Under the pieces are notes generated by a model. The model saw only the letters and a list, made by a program, of their open reading frames with translations. It had not been told where the DNA came from and searched no databases. A stretch of DNA of 64,000 bases from Azolla caroliniana (lineage: Eukaryota; Polypodiophyta). The stretch spans positions 12,276,001 to 12,340,000 of the forward strand of contig JBHGNT010000007.1 in NCBI GenBank assembly GCA_043228905.1, given 5' to 3'. Both the position numbers and the translations under genes were made by a program. Positions within the stretch are counted from its first letter, which is position 1. Each line of letters begins with the position of its first letter. Positions 29,945 to 40,638 of the stretch are shown piece by piece.

Positions 29945-32900
29945 TTATTCCTCTTCCAATATGCCGAGGATATCCTCGAGGGCATGGGGTTGGTCTGGCT
30001 GCTCTGAAGGTGGGGTTGGTGATGGAGGTTTTGTTGTCGAGTCGGGGATGGTTGTGTCGTCGTGTGTGCCCTCCTCTGTTGGGACCGGTTCAGGCAGGGT
30101 CGTGGTTGTAGTCTGTGGCTCGGGTGGGATGTGGAGGTTTGTAGGGGCAAGTTTCTCCTATCTAGCTGTCGTGGTGGGTGGCTCAGGTGGGATGTGGAGG
30201 TCTATAGGGGCAGGTTCCTCTGGTCTAGCTGTCGTGGTGGGTGGCTCGGGTCCTTGCTCGTTGGTTGTGGGAGCTCTGTTAATCCCGGTAGCTAGTCGTT
30301 CCTCCTCATAAGCTTCGGCTTCTAAGCGAAACACCATTAGATCGTCGTTGAATTCCTCTAAAAGCTGCTCGATGGCCGTGGTGTGGGATGCTGCTAAGGT
30401 ATGACATTCCTCAGTTAAGTCTTCATGGAGGGTCTGGATGCTGGTGTCATCCATCTTGTAAAACCCTCGGCCCTCCTTCCGTCGGTTCTCGGCATCCGCG
30501 CGTAGTATGTGTAGGTCCGCGGCTTGGGTTGACCACCCCTGCCTGACATGGTCAAGCGTTTCTTTGATCTTCGTGGTGAATTGTTGGCGATACTTGTTGA
30601 TTAGGATCTTGATTTTAGTATCGTCCATGCCGATGCTAGCGCGGTGAACTTCCATTGCCTCCCTTGCGGCCTTGGCTTCTTCTTGGCTTTTGCGGATGAG
30701 GAGTGCTAAAGTAGCTTGATTATCTTTTGCTTTTTCGGTGATGAGCGCGATTGTCTGATCATAACGTTTGGTGAGCTGAGCTACAGTTTCGTTCATGTCC
30801 TGTCGCCAAGCGTCCCAATGTTGTTCTCTGGCAGCAATGTGCTCGGTTTGCAACTGGTGATATGCATCGGAAAATTTTGCCCTTTGCTCTTCCGAGATCC
30901 TCCACTTCTGCATATGTTCGTTGGCCATGTCTTGTAAGGCCCTTTGATGACATCATAATTCCTGGTTGTCTGCGAAGAGCTCTTGTTCCCGTTTGCTATT
31001 CCGCTCTGCATCTTTGATGAAACGTTCTTTGGCCTCAATGATAGAGACCTGAAGGGTCATCACCTCTCTTTCTCGTTCTTCAAGTGCGGCCGACCTTTCA
31101 GCAAGCAGTCGCTTGAGGTCAACTTCGTGGCTCGCGGCTTGTTCCCGTAGCTGGCCAAGAATGTTGTGGTGGTTTTGTTCTGCCAACTCGGCCAGAGTGA
31201 TCTGGGCCTTAAGCTCCTCCTGGTAGTCCCCAAGGGGAGGCCCTGTTTGGGAGAGGGTTCCCTATCTGTCTGTGTAGATCGTTCCATGATGACCAGGGGT
31301 GGTGGCGTTTGCGTGGAGGCGTGGCTGGTTTGGGGTGCGGGTTGATATTTGCCCATGACGATGGCTTGCTTGTCTGTACCAAGTCTGTCATTGTGTCGGC
31401 ATCGGTCGTGGCTACCCTAGGGTGAGTGGTGTCGTCTTTGTGTGCTTCGGTACCTGCAGCACTCAAGCTCGGAAGAGTGGCTGGTGAGACAACGTCACTC
31501 GGCGTAGGGAGGCTTAAGGGCGGTTGTTCTGGATGTTGCTGCTTGAATGTCGCCAGTTCCTCCTTAGCGGCTTGCCATAGCTCGGTAGCCCGTTTGGCTT
31601 GTTGATGCGCCGTTTTGATACGTCGGGCCATGTCCTTGGCTGCCCGAGTAGTGTGGTGTAGATTGTAATATGCCTCGACTAAGGCCATGTTCAGATCTGG
31701 TAGTTCCATGAGGAGCGAAGCATTCTGTGCTTGCTTCTTCTGTCCTATCTTCTGTAAGGCTCGATCCTCGTGAGGTTGGATTTCTCCCATTAGAGCGCAT
31801 TGGATCATCTTTGTTTCGGCGTGCTCCTCGGCCATACGAGCGGCAACAGCTACTTGGGCGTGCGCGAGGAAATCCATTAACTCATATGTTGTGCCCAGTC
31901 GAAGTACTGCACTGAACTCGTATGCCTCCGCAGGGAGATCTTTGTAACCGAGGACTTCCTCCTCTGATATCTGCGTGGTTTGTCCATGCTCGATCCTACC
32001 AACTTGGAGCCATGACTCCGCTGGTACCATGGCCGTGGAGGTTGGGCTGGCCTCTTTTGCTTTTTGATGATGGTCGCCCTTGGGTCCTATGGGTGACTCT
32101 CAAATGATGCGGTCTCATTTTGGTGGCTGATCCTATGTGTCCGGGGCCGGTGGTGTTGGCTCCTCGGCCTGTTTCCTCTTTTGTTGTCGTATGGCCGAGG
32201 GCTACTGGCTTGTGGGCCGTGGGCTCGATTTTGGAGAGTTCATTGATGTCCTTGGCGTTTTCTGGCGTATGGTGACATCCTCGGTGATGGGCTCCTCGGC
32301 CTCGTCCCATTAGACACGGGTCGCTGTTAACGCCCGTTGTTTCTGTGTTTTTGGTGGGGGTGGTGCCGAGGCAGAAGTAGGGTTCCAAACGGCTGAGGGA
32401 GGTGGAGAAGGTGAGGGGTCTTCCCATTCTTCCTGGGTTAACACCAAGATCTTCTCTCGTTGTTTCCTTGGTGCTGGTGGAGAGGTCAGGATGCGACGAG
32501 GGGAAACCGAAGGAGGTGGGTAGAGGACTGTGAGGAAGTGATTGATCACATGCAACAAACGCTTACCGGTTTGAAAGGATTCAAGCGTCGCACGAACGTC
32601 TTCACCAGTGATGATTCCCCAATCGATTTTGTCGCCTTCATACGCCCGGATGATGATAGCAGCTTTGTTTTGTGGCATACTTGTGGGATTGGTATGCACA
32701 AAGGCGTATTCCATCAAAATCCGAGCGATTTCCCCAAAAGCTTTGTTTGGCCCTCCGTAAGTGCGGTAAGCTTTACCCGACATCGAATACATCCCAAAAT
32801 ATTCCTTGATGATCGAGTGGGGAGGGATTTCAACCTCATGGTCTCCGCCCTGCGCAAGGTGCAGAGCCACGCGAATCATGTTGTTGGATACTGTGTCAGG

Positions 32901-33023
32901 GTGTATTCGGCGTGCTATCGTTGGGGCGTCAGGGTGTGCGGGGGCGTCGATGACCCGTAAGTACCCACCCAGTCCTCGTTGTTGTAGCCAAGAACGGGTT
33001 TCCTATGATGCGGCGAGAGGCAT
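29945..33023 (-). pseudogene. GYP4 accessory ORF downstream of integrase (coiled-coil protein)
   Basis: Not recognised as a named family. Read from ATG 33023: an N-terminal globular domain of about 200 residues (WLQQRGLGGYLRVIDAP, IIKEYFGMYSMSGKAYRTYGG, AIIIRAYEGDKIDWGIITGE), a Pro-rich linker, a helical middle, and long coiled-coil segments (30953-31186 and 30300-30928). A Pro/Thr tail ends with ALEDILGILEEE and stop at 29945-29947. Each part has a counterpart in GYP5 (54004-56441) in the same order, for example ADAENRRKEG against ADVENRRKEG. In-frame stops (for example right after MPLAAS) and frame changes break it. No signal peptide or membrane segment is visible, so it is not an env-like glycoprotein. 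Confidence 0.75.
30100..30260 (-). repeat. ~63-bp tandem repeat in the accessory ORF tail
   Basis: Near-identical units encode repeats of about 21 residues around IPPEPPTTTAR. One copy carries a stop codon. Probable recent slippage in a Pro/Thr-rich tail. Confidence 0.75.
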
Positions 33024-33529
33024 GGTGGATGAGGAGGTTCGCTGGCAGGAGGCGTGGGGGGAAGCGATGAGACGAGGGCGAGACAAGGAGTTGGGGGAAC
33101 GTTGTTGGTCAGTGCAAGGGCCACGAGGGCGAGAGGTAGGAGTCCGTTTGCAGGGGCGATGAGAACGAGATAGAGTTGTAGAGCTTGAAGACGGTGAAGG
33201 CAAGAACGTGTCTGAGTGCGTGGGCACGTTGTGTGTGGGGTAGTTTCTTTTATGTGACTGCCTAGGGTTTTGTGCAGGGAGAAGATCCTTGAGATTCCTA
33301 GTCGTGGCTGCCATAATAAGGTATTATGGCCACGCGTCCCAGGAGTGCTAGTCTGGTGTGCATGCTCCTTAAATATTCTATTTTAAAGTGGATGTGACTA
33401 GTTGGTGCGCCTAAAACAAATCGTGTGATTGGAGGTGATTAGTTAGGTAATTTTAGGTAATGCTAATTGAACTACTAAAAATCATTCCTATTATATACAT
33501 TTGGTGGGTAGGTCGTGATTTTACCGATG

Positions 33530-34710
33530 GAGACACGTGGCCTCGTTCGAGGCGTCGCCCGGGAGCTGGTTCGTGCCGTCGATCTCAGCGAAAGGATTAA
33601 CTGGGGTCGTCCCGTGGTAAGGTCGAAGTCGGAAGCCATTTACCCAGCTCTTAACGATGTCTACGGGAAGTGTGCCGAGTTGGAATGTGCCGTTAAACTC
33701 ATCAATGATCCAGAAGGAGCCTGTCCATCGGAATCATAATTTCCCCGGCATAGCACCGAGTCGTGTTTGGAATACTAGCACCGCTTTGCTGAGGGTAAGT
33801 GCTTTCTCCGTACCCTTTCAGTGTCGATCAACGAAGGCTTTGCGTTGTCGTTGGCGTTGCTCCAGGTGAGCCATGTTGGCCACTCGTTGTTCGCCGAGTT
33901 CGAGGAGTTGTTTGAGCCGATAGTGCTCTGATTGAGCCTCGGGTAGCCTTTCCTTAACCTGAACTCGGAGACTCAGAACTTGGAACTCGATTGGCATGAC
34001 TGCTTCCAAACCAAAGGCCATCCGAAAGGGTGTAGATTGAATGCTAGTTTTGATTGTGGTGTTATACGCCCATAATGCACTCTGGAGCTTGTCATCCCAA
34101 TCGGTGTGATTCTCATTGACGATCTTTTTCAGGATTGTCTGCAAAATTTTATTAGTCGACTCCGCCAATCCGTTTGCCTGTGGATAGTACGTCGTACTTT
34201 TCTTATGTATGACCGCGTAGTGTGTAGTGAGTTCGCGAATTATGTGGTTTAGAAAATGCTCGCCTTGGTCACTAATGAGCTCGATTGGGCATCCATATCG
34301 GCAACATAGATGTTCGTATACGAATTTTGCCGTGGATGTAGCGGTATTGTCCCGCAGTGCCTTAGCCTTGACCCATTTTGTGCAATAGTCCGTGGCCACG
34401 ATGATGTACTTGTTATCGGTGTGGGCCGCGGTTGGTTTAAAAGGTCCTACAAAATCTAACCCCCACTTTTGAAATGGCTCTAACGGAAGAATGGGTTGGT
34501 GCGGCATCCAGGCTTGCTCGGTCGATTGTCCCATGCGTTGACATAGATCACATTGTCGACTGAATTTATGAGCATCTTTTTTTGTTGTGGGCCACCATAA
34601 GCCACTCTGCCATATTTTTCTTGTTGTGGCCTCTCCAGTATAATGTCCCCTTGCGATTCCGTGATGTGCCTCCTAGAGGATTGCGGGTTTCTCAAATTGA
34701 CGGATTGCAC
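33530..34710 (-). pseudogene. GYP4 integrase
   Basis: HHCC finger (EAHHGIARGHYTGE ... CDLCQRMGQ), partly in another frame. The core has Asp in [12 protein letters not shown], Asp in LISDQGEHF and Glu in ANGLAESTNK. C-terminal LEQRQRQRKAFVDRH follows, then a frame change and a decayed tail toward 33530. It closely matches the GYP5 integrase. Confidence 0.87.
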
Positions 34711-34782
34711 AACGCCAAATGCTATCCGAGCCTTTGTGGTAGAGGGTCTCGGAGACGAGACACAAGTTCCGGGTCCTGACAA

Positions 34783-36178
34783 CTAGTCGTTTCTGAGCGT
34801 CGAGGGTCAAGTGGTCTGGAGGAAGGCCGATACTGAGAAAATGGGTCATCTCTGTGATCCATTCATCCTCATTCGCGTTTGGCACCGTGGCAAGACTGAA
34901 AAGGGCGGTGTCAGGTAAATCATCGTACGTGGACTCGGCTGGTTCGCCTGACTCGAGGCGGCTCATGTAGTCAGCCACGGCGTGTTGGACGCCGCGCCGA
35001 TGCTGGATCTGAAAATCAAACTCCTATAGCAGGAGCATCCATCGGGCCAGGCGACCTATGAGGGCCTTCTTATTAACCAAGTAGAGGAGGGCCGAGTGGT
35101 CGACGTGGAATGTGAAATTCCGGCCCAAAAGATAATGCCAAAATTTGTTGATGTTGTAGACCATATCGAGGGCCTCGCGTTCAATGGTAGAGTATTTCTT
35201 TTCCACGGCTGAGAGTCGTCAGCTAGCATAATACACGGGCCAGTACCAATTTGGTGGTGTGCGCTGCATGAGCGCGCTGCCGATGGCTATATCTGATGCG
35301 TCTACGAAGACGTGGAAAGGTTCCGACCAGACCGGTGGCTGTACCACAGGGGCATGGGAGAGCATTAACTTCAAGGCTTGGTACACTTCGTCTTATGTTG
35401 AAGACCACTAAAATGGGAGTCGATGCACCGCCGCATGCAAAGGAGTCGCGAAATCGGCCAGGTGGCGTATCATCCAGCTATGCCATCTAATTTGGCCCAA
35501 GAATCTACTGAGAGCCTTCGCGGTAGAGGGCGCAGGGGCATTCAGAATGTCCTGCACTTTATCCAGGTCCATGGCGATGCCTTCCTGGCTGACTATGTGA
35601 CCGAGCAAGTTGCCGCTTGTCACCAAGAACACCCATTTTGCCGGATATAAGCTCAAGCGAGCGTGCCGACATCGTTCGAGCCAGAGCCGTAGCTAGGTCA
35701 TATGCTCCAGCCGTTGGCCATAAACTGCAAAGTTGTCGAGGAACACTTGCATGAACGCCGGAATATACTCGTTGAAAATCTCTGAGATGATGCGTTGGAA
35801 CATGGCCGGTGCTGTTTTTAATCCGAACATCATTACCTCGACCACGAAGACACCCCAGTCCGTGACAAACGCCGTTTTCTCCTGATTGTCCGGGTGCATT
35901 CGGATTTGATTATAGCCACTGAACCCATCGAGGAAACTGTAGCATTCATGACCAGCCACCATGTCGAGGACACTATCCATGAATGGAAGAGGAAACCCAT
36001 CCGTGACGGTCGCGGCATTGAGTTTGCGGTAATCAACACAAACACAGATTTTCCCATTTTTCATGGGGACGATGACGATTGGGCTTAACCATGTGGCTCT
36101 TTTTACTGGGCGTATAAACCCTACTCGCAGGAGTTTGTTGATTTCCTCTTTGACCTTAGCCACGTAGTTGGGGTTCAT
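34783..36178 (-). pseudogene. GYP4 reverse transcriptase and RNase H
   Basis: RT at 35415-36178: NPNYVAKVKEEINKLL, GKICVCVDYRKLNAATV, FLDGFSGYNQIRMHP and the catalytic box FLDNFAVYG, whose second Asp is Asn (inactivating). RNase H and connection at 34783-35414: EKKYSTIEREALDMVY, FHVDHSALLYLVNKK and ADYMSRLE. Several stops and frame changes. Confidence 0.87.
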
Positions 36179-36187
36179 CTGGTACCA

Positions 36188-37516
36188 TCACTGTTGGCTC
36201 GGCCGAGTGTTCGACAAGAGGTGTACTTGATGTTGGTAAATTTGGGGATCCAATCCCTTCATATTAGTGTAAGACCATGCGAACACATCCTGATACTCCG
36301 TGAGCATGCGTATTAGGGCTGACTGTTCGTCGGTTGGTAAGTTATTAGCGATTTGTAGTGTACGTAGGTTCTTGTCGGAGTCGAGGTTCAGTGACTCGAG
36401 CGTTGATGCTTTGACTCGCTGGGAGATGGCGAGTTCTTGTTCGAACGCGTCCCGAGCTTGTCGTAGTTTCGCGATAGTTGTGGAATCGGCTTCGTCCTGG
36501 GGAAGGGAATCTGTCGTGCCATCCTCGTCCAGTGGTGTGCCGAAACCCGAAATGGCATTTATTTCAAAGAGGGGTATGATAGTGGGGTGATCTTCCAACA
36601 AGTCATCCACCTCTTCGTCGGCTAAGCCGTTGAGCATGTGTACCCCTTCCACGTATAAGGGCGTAGTGTTGTGGGGCTTGGTGAGGCGTTCTTCTGTTAT
36701 TACCCGTACCTTGGACTTCCCCCGGCGGAAGGAGATCATATTCCGCTGCCAATGTTGTTTAATATTTGTTGTGTGCAGCCAGGGTCGGCCAAGCAGCATT
36801 GGGTAAGCGCCCGGAGCTTCGAGGCATAACATGACTGCCGAGATTGTGAACATGTGGCCGCCTAACGTGAAATCAAGGTGGCGAATTAACCTGATGGGGC
36901 GAACCGATCGCGTATCGGCCATCCGTAGCCAAAAGGGGCACGACTCCCATTGGTTTATGCCGAGGGTGTGACATGTGGCCTCGTTGATGACATTCACATC
37001 GGAGCCACCGTCGATTATGCACCCATGAAGGTCGCGTCCTTTAATCATGATTTTCTTGGCTGGATTTTGGGAATCCATGAGAGGTGGGCCTGTCCTTGGC
37101 TCTGTCAGGTTAACAGGGGGTGCGACCGATTTGTCGTTAGTGGTGAGCTTAGCCAAGGTATCCTGAAAGCGCGGCATGAGCGGTAACAACTTATGTAATG
37201 GCAGCGAGATCCTAGCGCTTGTAAGGGCTTCCCATAGATGGTCATCTTTTGCCGTGGTGGATGGTTCTGCGGCCGGTGGTGCGTCGATGGTCACGTCATG
37301 CATCTCTGTGTGCATTTGTGCCACGTTGCGTTTATTGGCGGTCTCAATCCATTCCTTGGTTGCTTGTCGGATGTCATCATGTTCTTGCCATTGGCTGGCG
37401 TGGGTCTTGCTACGTGTAGTGACGTGTTGGACGTTGGCCATAATAGTATTCATAGTTAGGGCCTTGCCGCGGTTCGTGGTTGGGCATTGGGTAGCGTAGT
37501 GGCCGGGTTGGTTCAC
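36188..37516 (-). pseudogene. GYP4 protease region
   Basis: Long open frame. A zinc-knuckle end NQPGHYATQC is at its start, a helical linker follows, then retropepsin CIIDGGSDVNVIN (Asp-Gly-Gly-Ser, as in Tat-type elements) and GAYPMLLGRPWLHTTNIKQ. A stretch before RT ends VFAWSYTNMKGLDPQIYQH. A TGA at 36190-36188 separates it from RT in the same frame. Confidence 0.85.
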
Positions 37517-38946
37517 TTAAAGCAGATAACGGATGCCGAGTTGCCAGTGTCACCGTGCTCAATGTGTGGGAAGGGTTGTGATTGGTTCCCGACCGATTGG
37601 GTAGGCGTGTTGGCTCGTGGCGCGGTGTGCGGGGCGTTTGGAGGGGGGTCCCGACGATGATTGTCATTTTGACGTTGATTGTTCCGTGGACCTCTATAAG
37701 AGTTTCGTCGATCATTTCGTGCATACCACTGATCATACCGGTCCTCCCGACCGTCGTCATACCGATCGTACTCATCGTTTGCTCTATATTGGTCGTCGTG
37801 GTATTGGTCACGGTCGTCCAATTTCCTGCGATTGTCGTGGCGGTACCAGTCGTCGTCGTGGCGGTAGTCGTCCTCATGGCGCTAGCGATCCGGGGATCGT
37901 GGTCGCTCGTTTGCCCGATGTCGTTATGACTGATGTTCATCCTGCCGGGAATACGTATTGCGCAGCTCGATCTGGCGAACCGGAGCCGTCATTGTGTGGT
38001 TGAGCATGTTGTACTCACATTGTTCGATCATGTGAGCTCGGGACTGACATATTGGGCAGTGTGGCTGGTGAGAGCACTCAAGAGCCAGATGGCCTGAGCC
38101 TGAGCAGGCCGTGCATTGAAGGGCTTATTGGAAACGATTGCCCTCCTGAGGAAGGGAGCTTTGCAAAGAGCCCATGGAGAAAACCGTGGTATATTGTGTC
38201 CGATCGATTGCAAGGATGCGTGCGATGACTTGCTCGATAGTCTGGTTGGAGAAATCTGTAAGTGCGAGAGTCCTTCGTAGAGGCTCCCGTAGGCTGGACA
38301 GGAAGGTATCCAGAATGTGATGAGTGGAGACATCGTCGGCCAGTTGTCGGTAGAGATCTTGAAACCGGATCGTGAACTGGGCAACCGTCTCGTGAGGTTC
38401 TTGGCTCATGGAAAAGAATTGTCGGAGTAGTTCTCGCTTCAGAACTTGGTGGTGAAATAATTGTAGGAACTTTGTCTGGACATCCTGGAACGTTGTGACC
38501 TCTCCCATGTCAAGGCGGGAGTACCATCGAGCAGTCGGGCCATCGAGGGATAAAGCAAATTCCGCGAGTTTGGAGGCCTCGATTTTAGCAGCCGATAACC
38601 GCTACGTCGAGTGGTTGGCCTGCCATGTGGACACGAACGACCGGGTGTGTGATTCCACGTCGGGGCTATCGGTATACCGTGGGTAAGGGTAAGGCATGGT
38701 ATCGAGATCCGGGTCCTCATGTAAAGCCGGAAAAGGGTTCAGGTCAAGTTGGGTGACCTCTGGAGGGCTCGACGGGGAGGTTGGTGCGGAATCAACTTGC
38801 AACTGGGTATTGGGTGGTGAGGATTGCCGGTGAGCCTCCGATAGTTCCTGGAACGATTGGTCAGTGACCGCCGAGTCGGAAGTTCCCTCGACTGGCTCAG
38901 GGTGTCGGGCAGGTGGCCAAGACCGCGTGATGCGATTGGGCGCCAT
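37513..38946 (-). pseudogene. GYP4 gag
   Basis: Start ATG at 38946. A Ser/Pro-rich N-terminus is followed by the retrotransposon gag domain (FQDVQTKFLQLFHHQVLKR, QFTIRFQDLYRQLADDV, FLSSLREPLRRTLALTDFS), then two CCHC knuckles and an Asp/Arg/Tyr-rich low-complexity stretch (DRYDDGREDRYDQWYARND). Frame changes occur near 38600 and 38125. GYP5 gag has the same architecture, including the D/R/Y-rich region. Confidence 0.85.
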
Positions 38947-39017
38947 AATGGCGGTTGGAGTTTGCTTCCAACGTAGTTCGCTATGACCTTACAGTTGTAA
39001 CCGGGCGTGCCAAATTG

Positions 39018-39516
39018 TGTTAACCGTCACTGGGGAAACACCTTCGATGAGCCCACAGGCTATCGGTGTCAAGGGATCGTGTTACGTGGAAGCCTCTTCT
39101 ACACGGGGAAAAGAAAGGAGAACGAGGAGCGTACATGGGCTACAACCCGTTAGGCATAAACATAGCTCGATTTACGAGTACAGGGAGAATAAACAGATAG
39201 AATATTAGAAAACGAAACTTATATTAAACGATAGAGCTCCCAGTGATTACAGTACTCGGCTCTTAGCCGGAAACAGTTCGTACAGAGCTTGCTGCTAGGA
39301 TATTACTCTCGCTAAGAATGATCTAGATAATTAGATAATCCCCCCTTGAGGTATGCATAACTCGAGCTATATCGTTTTCCCCTTCAGACAAAGTTGAGCC
39401 ATCGGCTGATTGTGAGGGCTAAAACACGGCTATTTCTAGTCTTACCTATTTCCTCACCTACTCTTCTACCTAACGGCGAGTTTACATAATATATTTATAT
39501 TTCTGGCCTATGGACA
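39018..39516 (-). repeat. GYP4 5' LTR
   Basis: 499 bp, TG...CA ends in sense (TGTCCATAGG ... GGTTAACA). Directly downstream in sense is CAATTTGGCACGCCCGG, the probable PBS region. Confidence 0.93.
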
Positions 39517-39876
39517 ATAGTCCCTTTGTTGAATGTTGTTCAACTCTTAGCGGAGTTGAAGCCTTCTTGAGGTTGTGTTCGCCGCAAAAATCTTTCGTAG
39601 ATTTTCCCATGCCTCCTTCGGCATCTTGGCTTTGCGAATGTAGCCGAGCATGTGATCGTGAACACATGTAGCCAAGCAATACATCATGCGGCTTGCGGCT
39701 TGCTTCGATGTCGCGTATCCGAGAGCCGTTTCGACGGGTCGGTCGTTGTGCACTCCTTTGATGTAGCTCCAATAGCCTTGTTCGACAAGGTATTGGGGCA
39801 TCTTGTACTCCCAAGATGCAAAGTTGTTTCGATCCAACTTCTCGGTAGGGAGAGCGCTCCCCATTTGAGTATTCAT
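39517..39876 (-). pseudogene. Copia gag N-terminus, probably the 5' end of COP1
   Basis: Minus strand from ATG 39876: LDRNNFASWEYKMPQYLV, CLATCVHDHMLGYIRKAK and WENLRKIFAANTT are typical copia gag. After a TAA it continues ELNNIQQRD up to the GYP4 boundary at 39517. Orientation and distance suit being the missing 5' end of COP1, whose integrase lies left of GYP4. The intervening gag, protease and pre-integrase are absent. Confidence 0.8.
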
Positions 39877-40011
39877 TATGTCGATTCTTCTTCTTCTTCT
39901 TCTCTCTTCAAATGCGAGCTATGTAGTGAAGCTACGATAGCGATGAGCCGGTTCTTGGTCGTCGGCGTAGAACATAGCGCACGCGAATGGGCTAGATCGA
40001 GCTACCAAGTC

Positions 40012-40023
40012 GCTCTGCTACCA
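40012..40023 (-). other. Primer-binding site of the copia 5' end
   Basis: Minus-strand TGGTAGCAGAGC, one base from the initiator tRNA-Met complement, immediately adjoining the LTR. Confidence 0.85.
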
Positions 40024-40417
40024 TGTAAAGAATCAAGAGATGGATTCTGTGCAGTGGAATAGATATGAACTCTGTGTGTGTTATGAGAGAGAGAGAGTGA
40101 GAGAGTGAGAGACAAGGAGTAAGACACAGAGAATACGCAAGGTAAAGTATATTAACATAGGAGAAAGACTCAACATTATACAAGGTGGGAGGAGGGTGCT
40201 TTATATAGTTACCCTCTCTCTTCATTAACTACAAGACTCATGGAGCATGGGGAATGTGAAAGCTCATAAGTTATGTGTCAAAGAATATGATTCTATGACT
40301 CATACTAAATGCTAGAATACAAAGTGGTGACATAATGGTGACTCTTGACCGTTGGAGTGTCTATTCACTCTCAAGGTGAGTTCACACACTAGACCAAGTT
40401 GAGCTTGATTCTCAACA
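40024..40417 (-). repeat. Copia 5' LTR (probably COP1)
   Basis: 394 bp. In sense it starts TGTTGAGAATCAAGC and ends TGATTCTTTACA. It contains a GA-rich run and a TATATAAAG box (minus strand, near 40200). The 3' partner would be beyond the left window edge. Confidence 0.8.
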
Positions 40418-40537
40418 AAAGAGATAGCCCTTTTACAGGGGAGTTTGTTGGCATAAAAGGCGACACCTTCCACTTTGTATCCTTAGTGTGATCACGTTCA
40501 CAAGTTAGGGCTTGATATATATAAGCCCAACTGTATC

Positions 40538-40578
<41 letters not shown>

Positions 40579-40599
40579 ATTATTGTCTTCGGAGGTCAA

Positions 40600-40638
<39 letters not shown>

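Larger units (their letters stand above)
23874..39516 (-). mobile_element. GYP4, minus-strand Ty3/gypsy element with accessory 3' ORF
   Basis: 5' LTR at 39018-39516. The 3' LTR is in two pieces (23874-24055 and 29535-29837) split by COP2. Without COP2 the element is about 10.2 kb. Order on the minus strand: gag, protease, RT, RNase H, integrase, then a long accessory ORF. RT (FLDNFAVYG) and integrase ([10 protein letters not shown]) place it with the Athila/Tat non-chromovirus side of plant gypsy elements. No TSD is recognisable, because the left end has lost 6 bp against GYP3. The right end lies in a copia gag. Confidence 0.9.

Noticed and set aside
29945-33023. Accessory ORF as an env-like envelope gene
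   Set aside because: No signal peptide, no transmembrane segment and no Cys-rich ectodomain; it is dominated by coiled coil.
37410-37940. Thr-rich protein on the minus strand
   Set aside because: It is an alternate frame of the D/R/Y-rich GYP4 gag tail.
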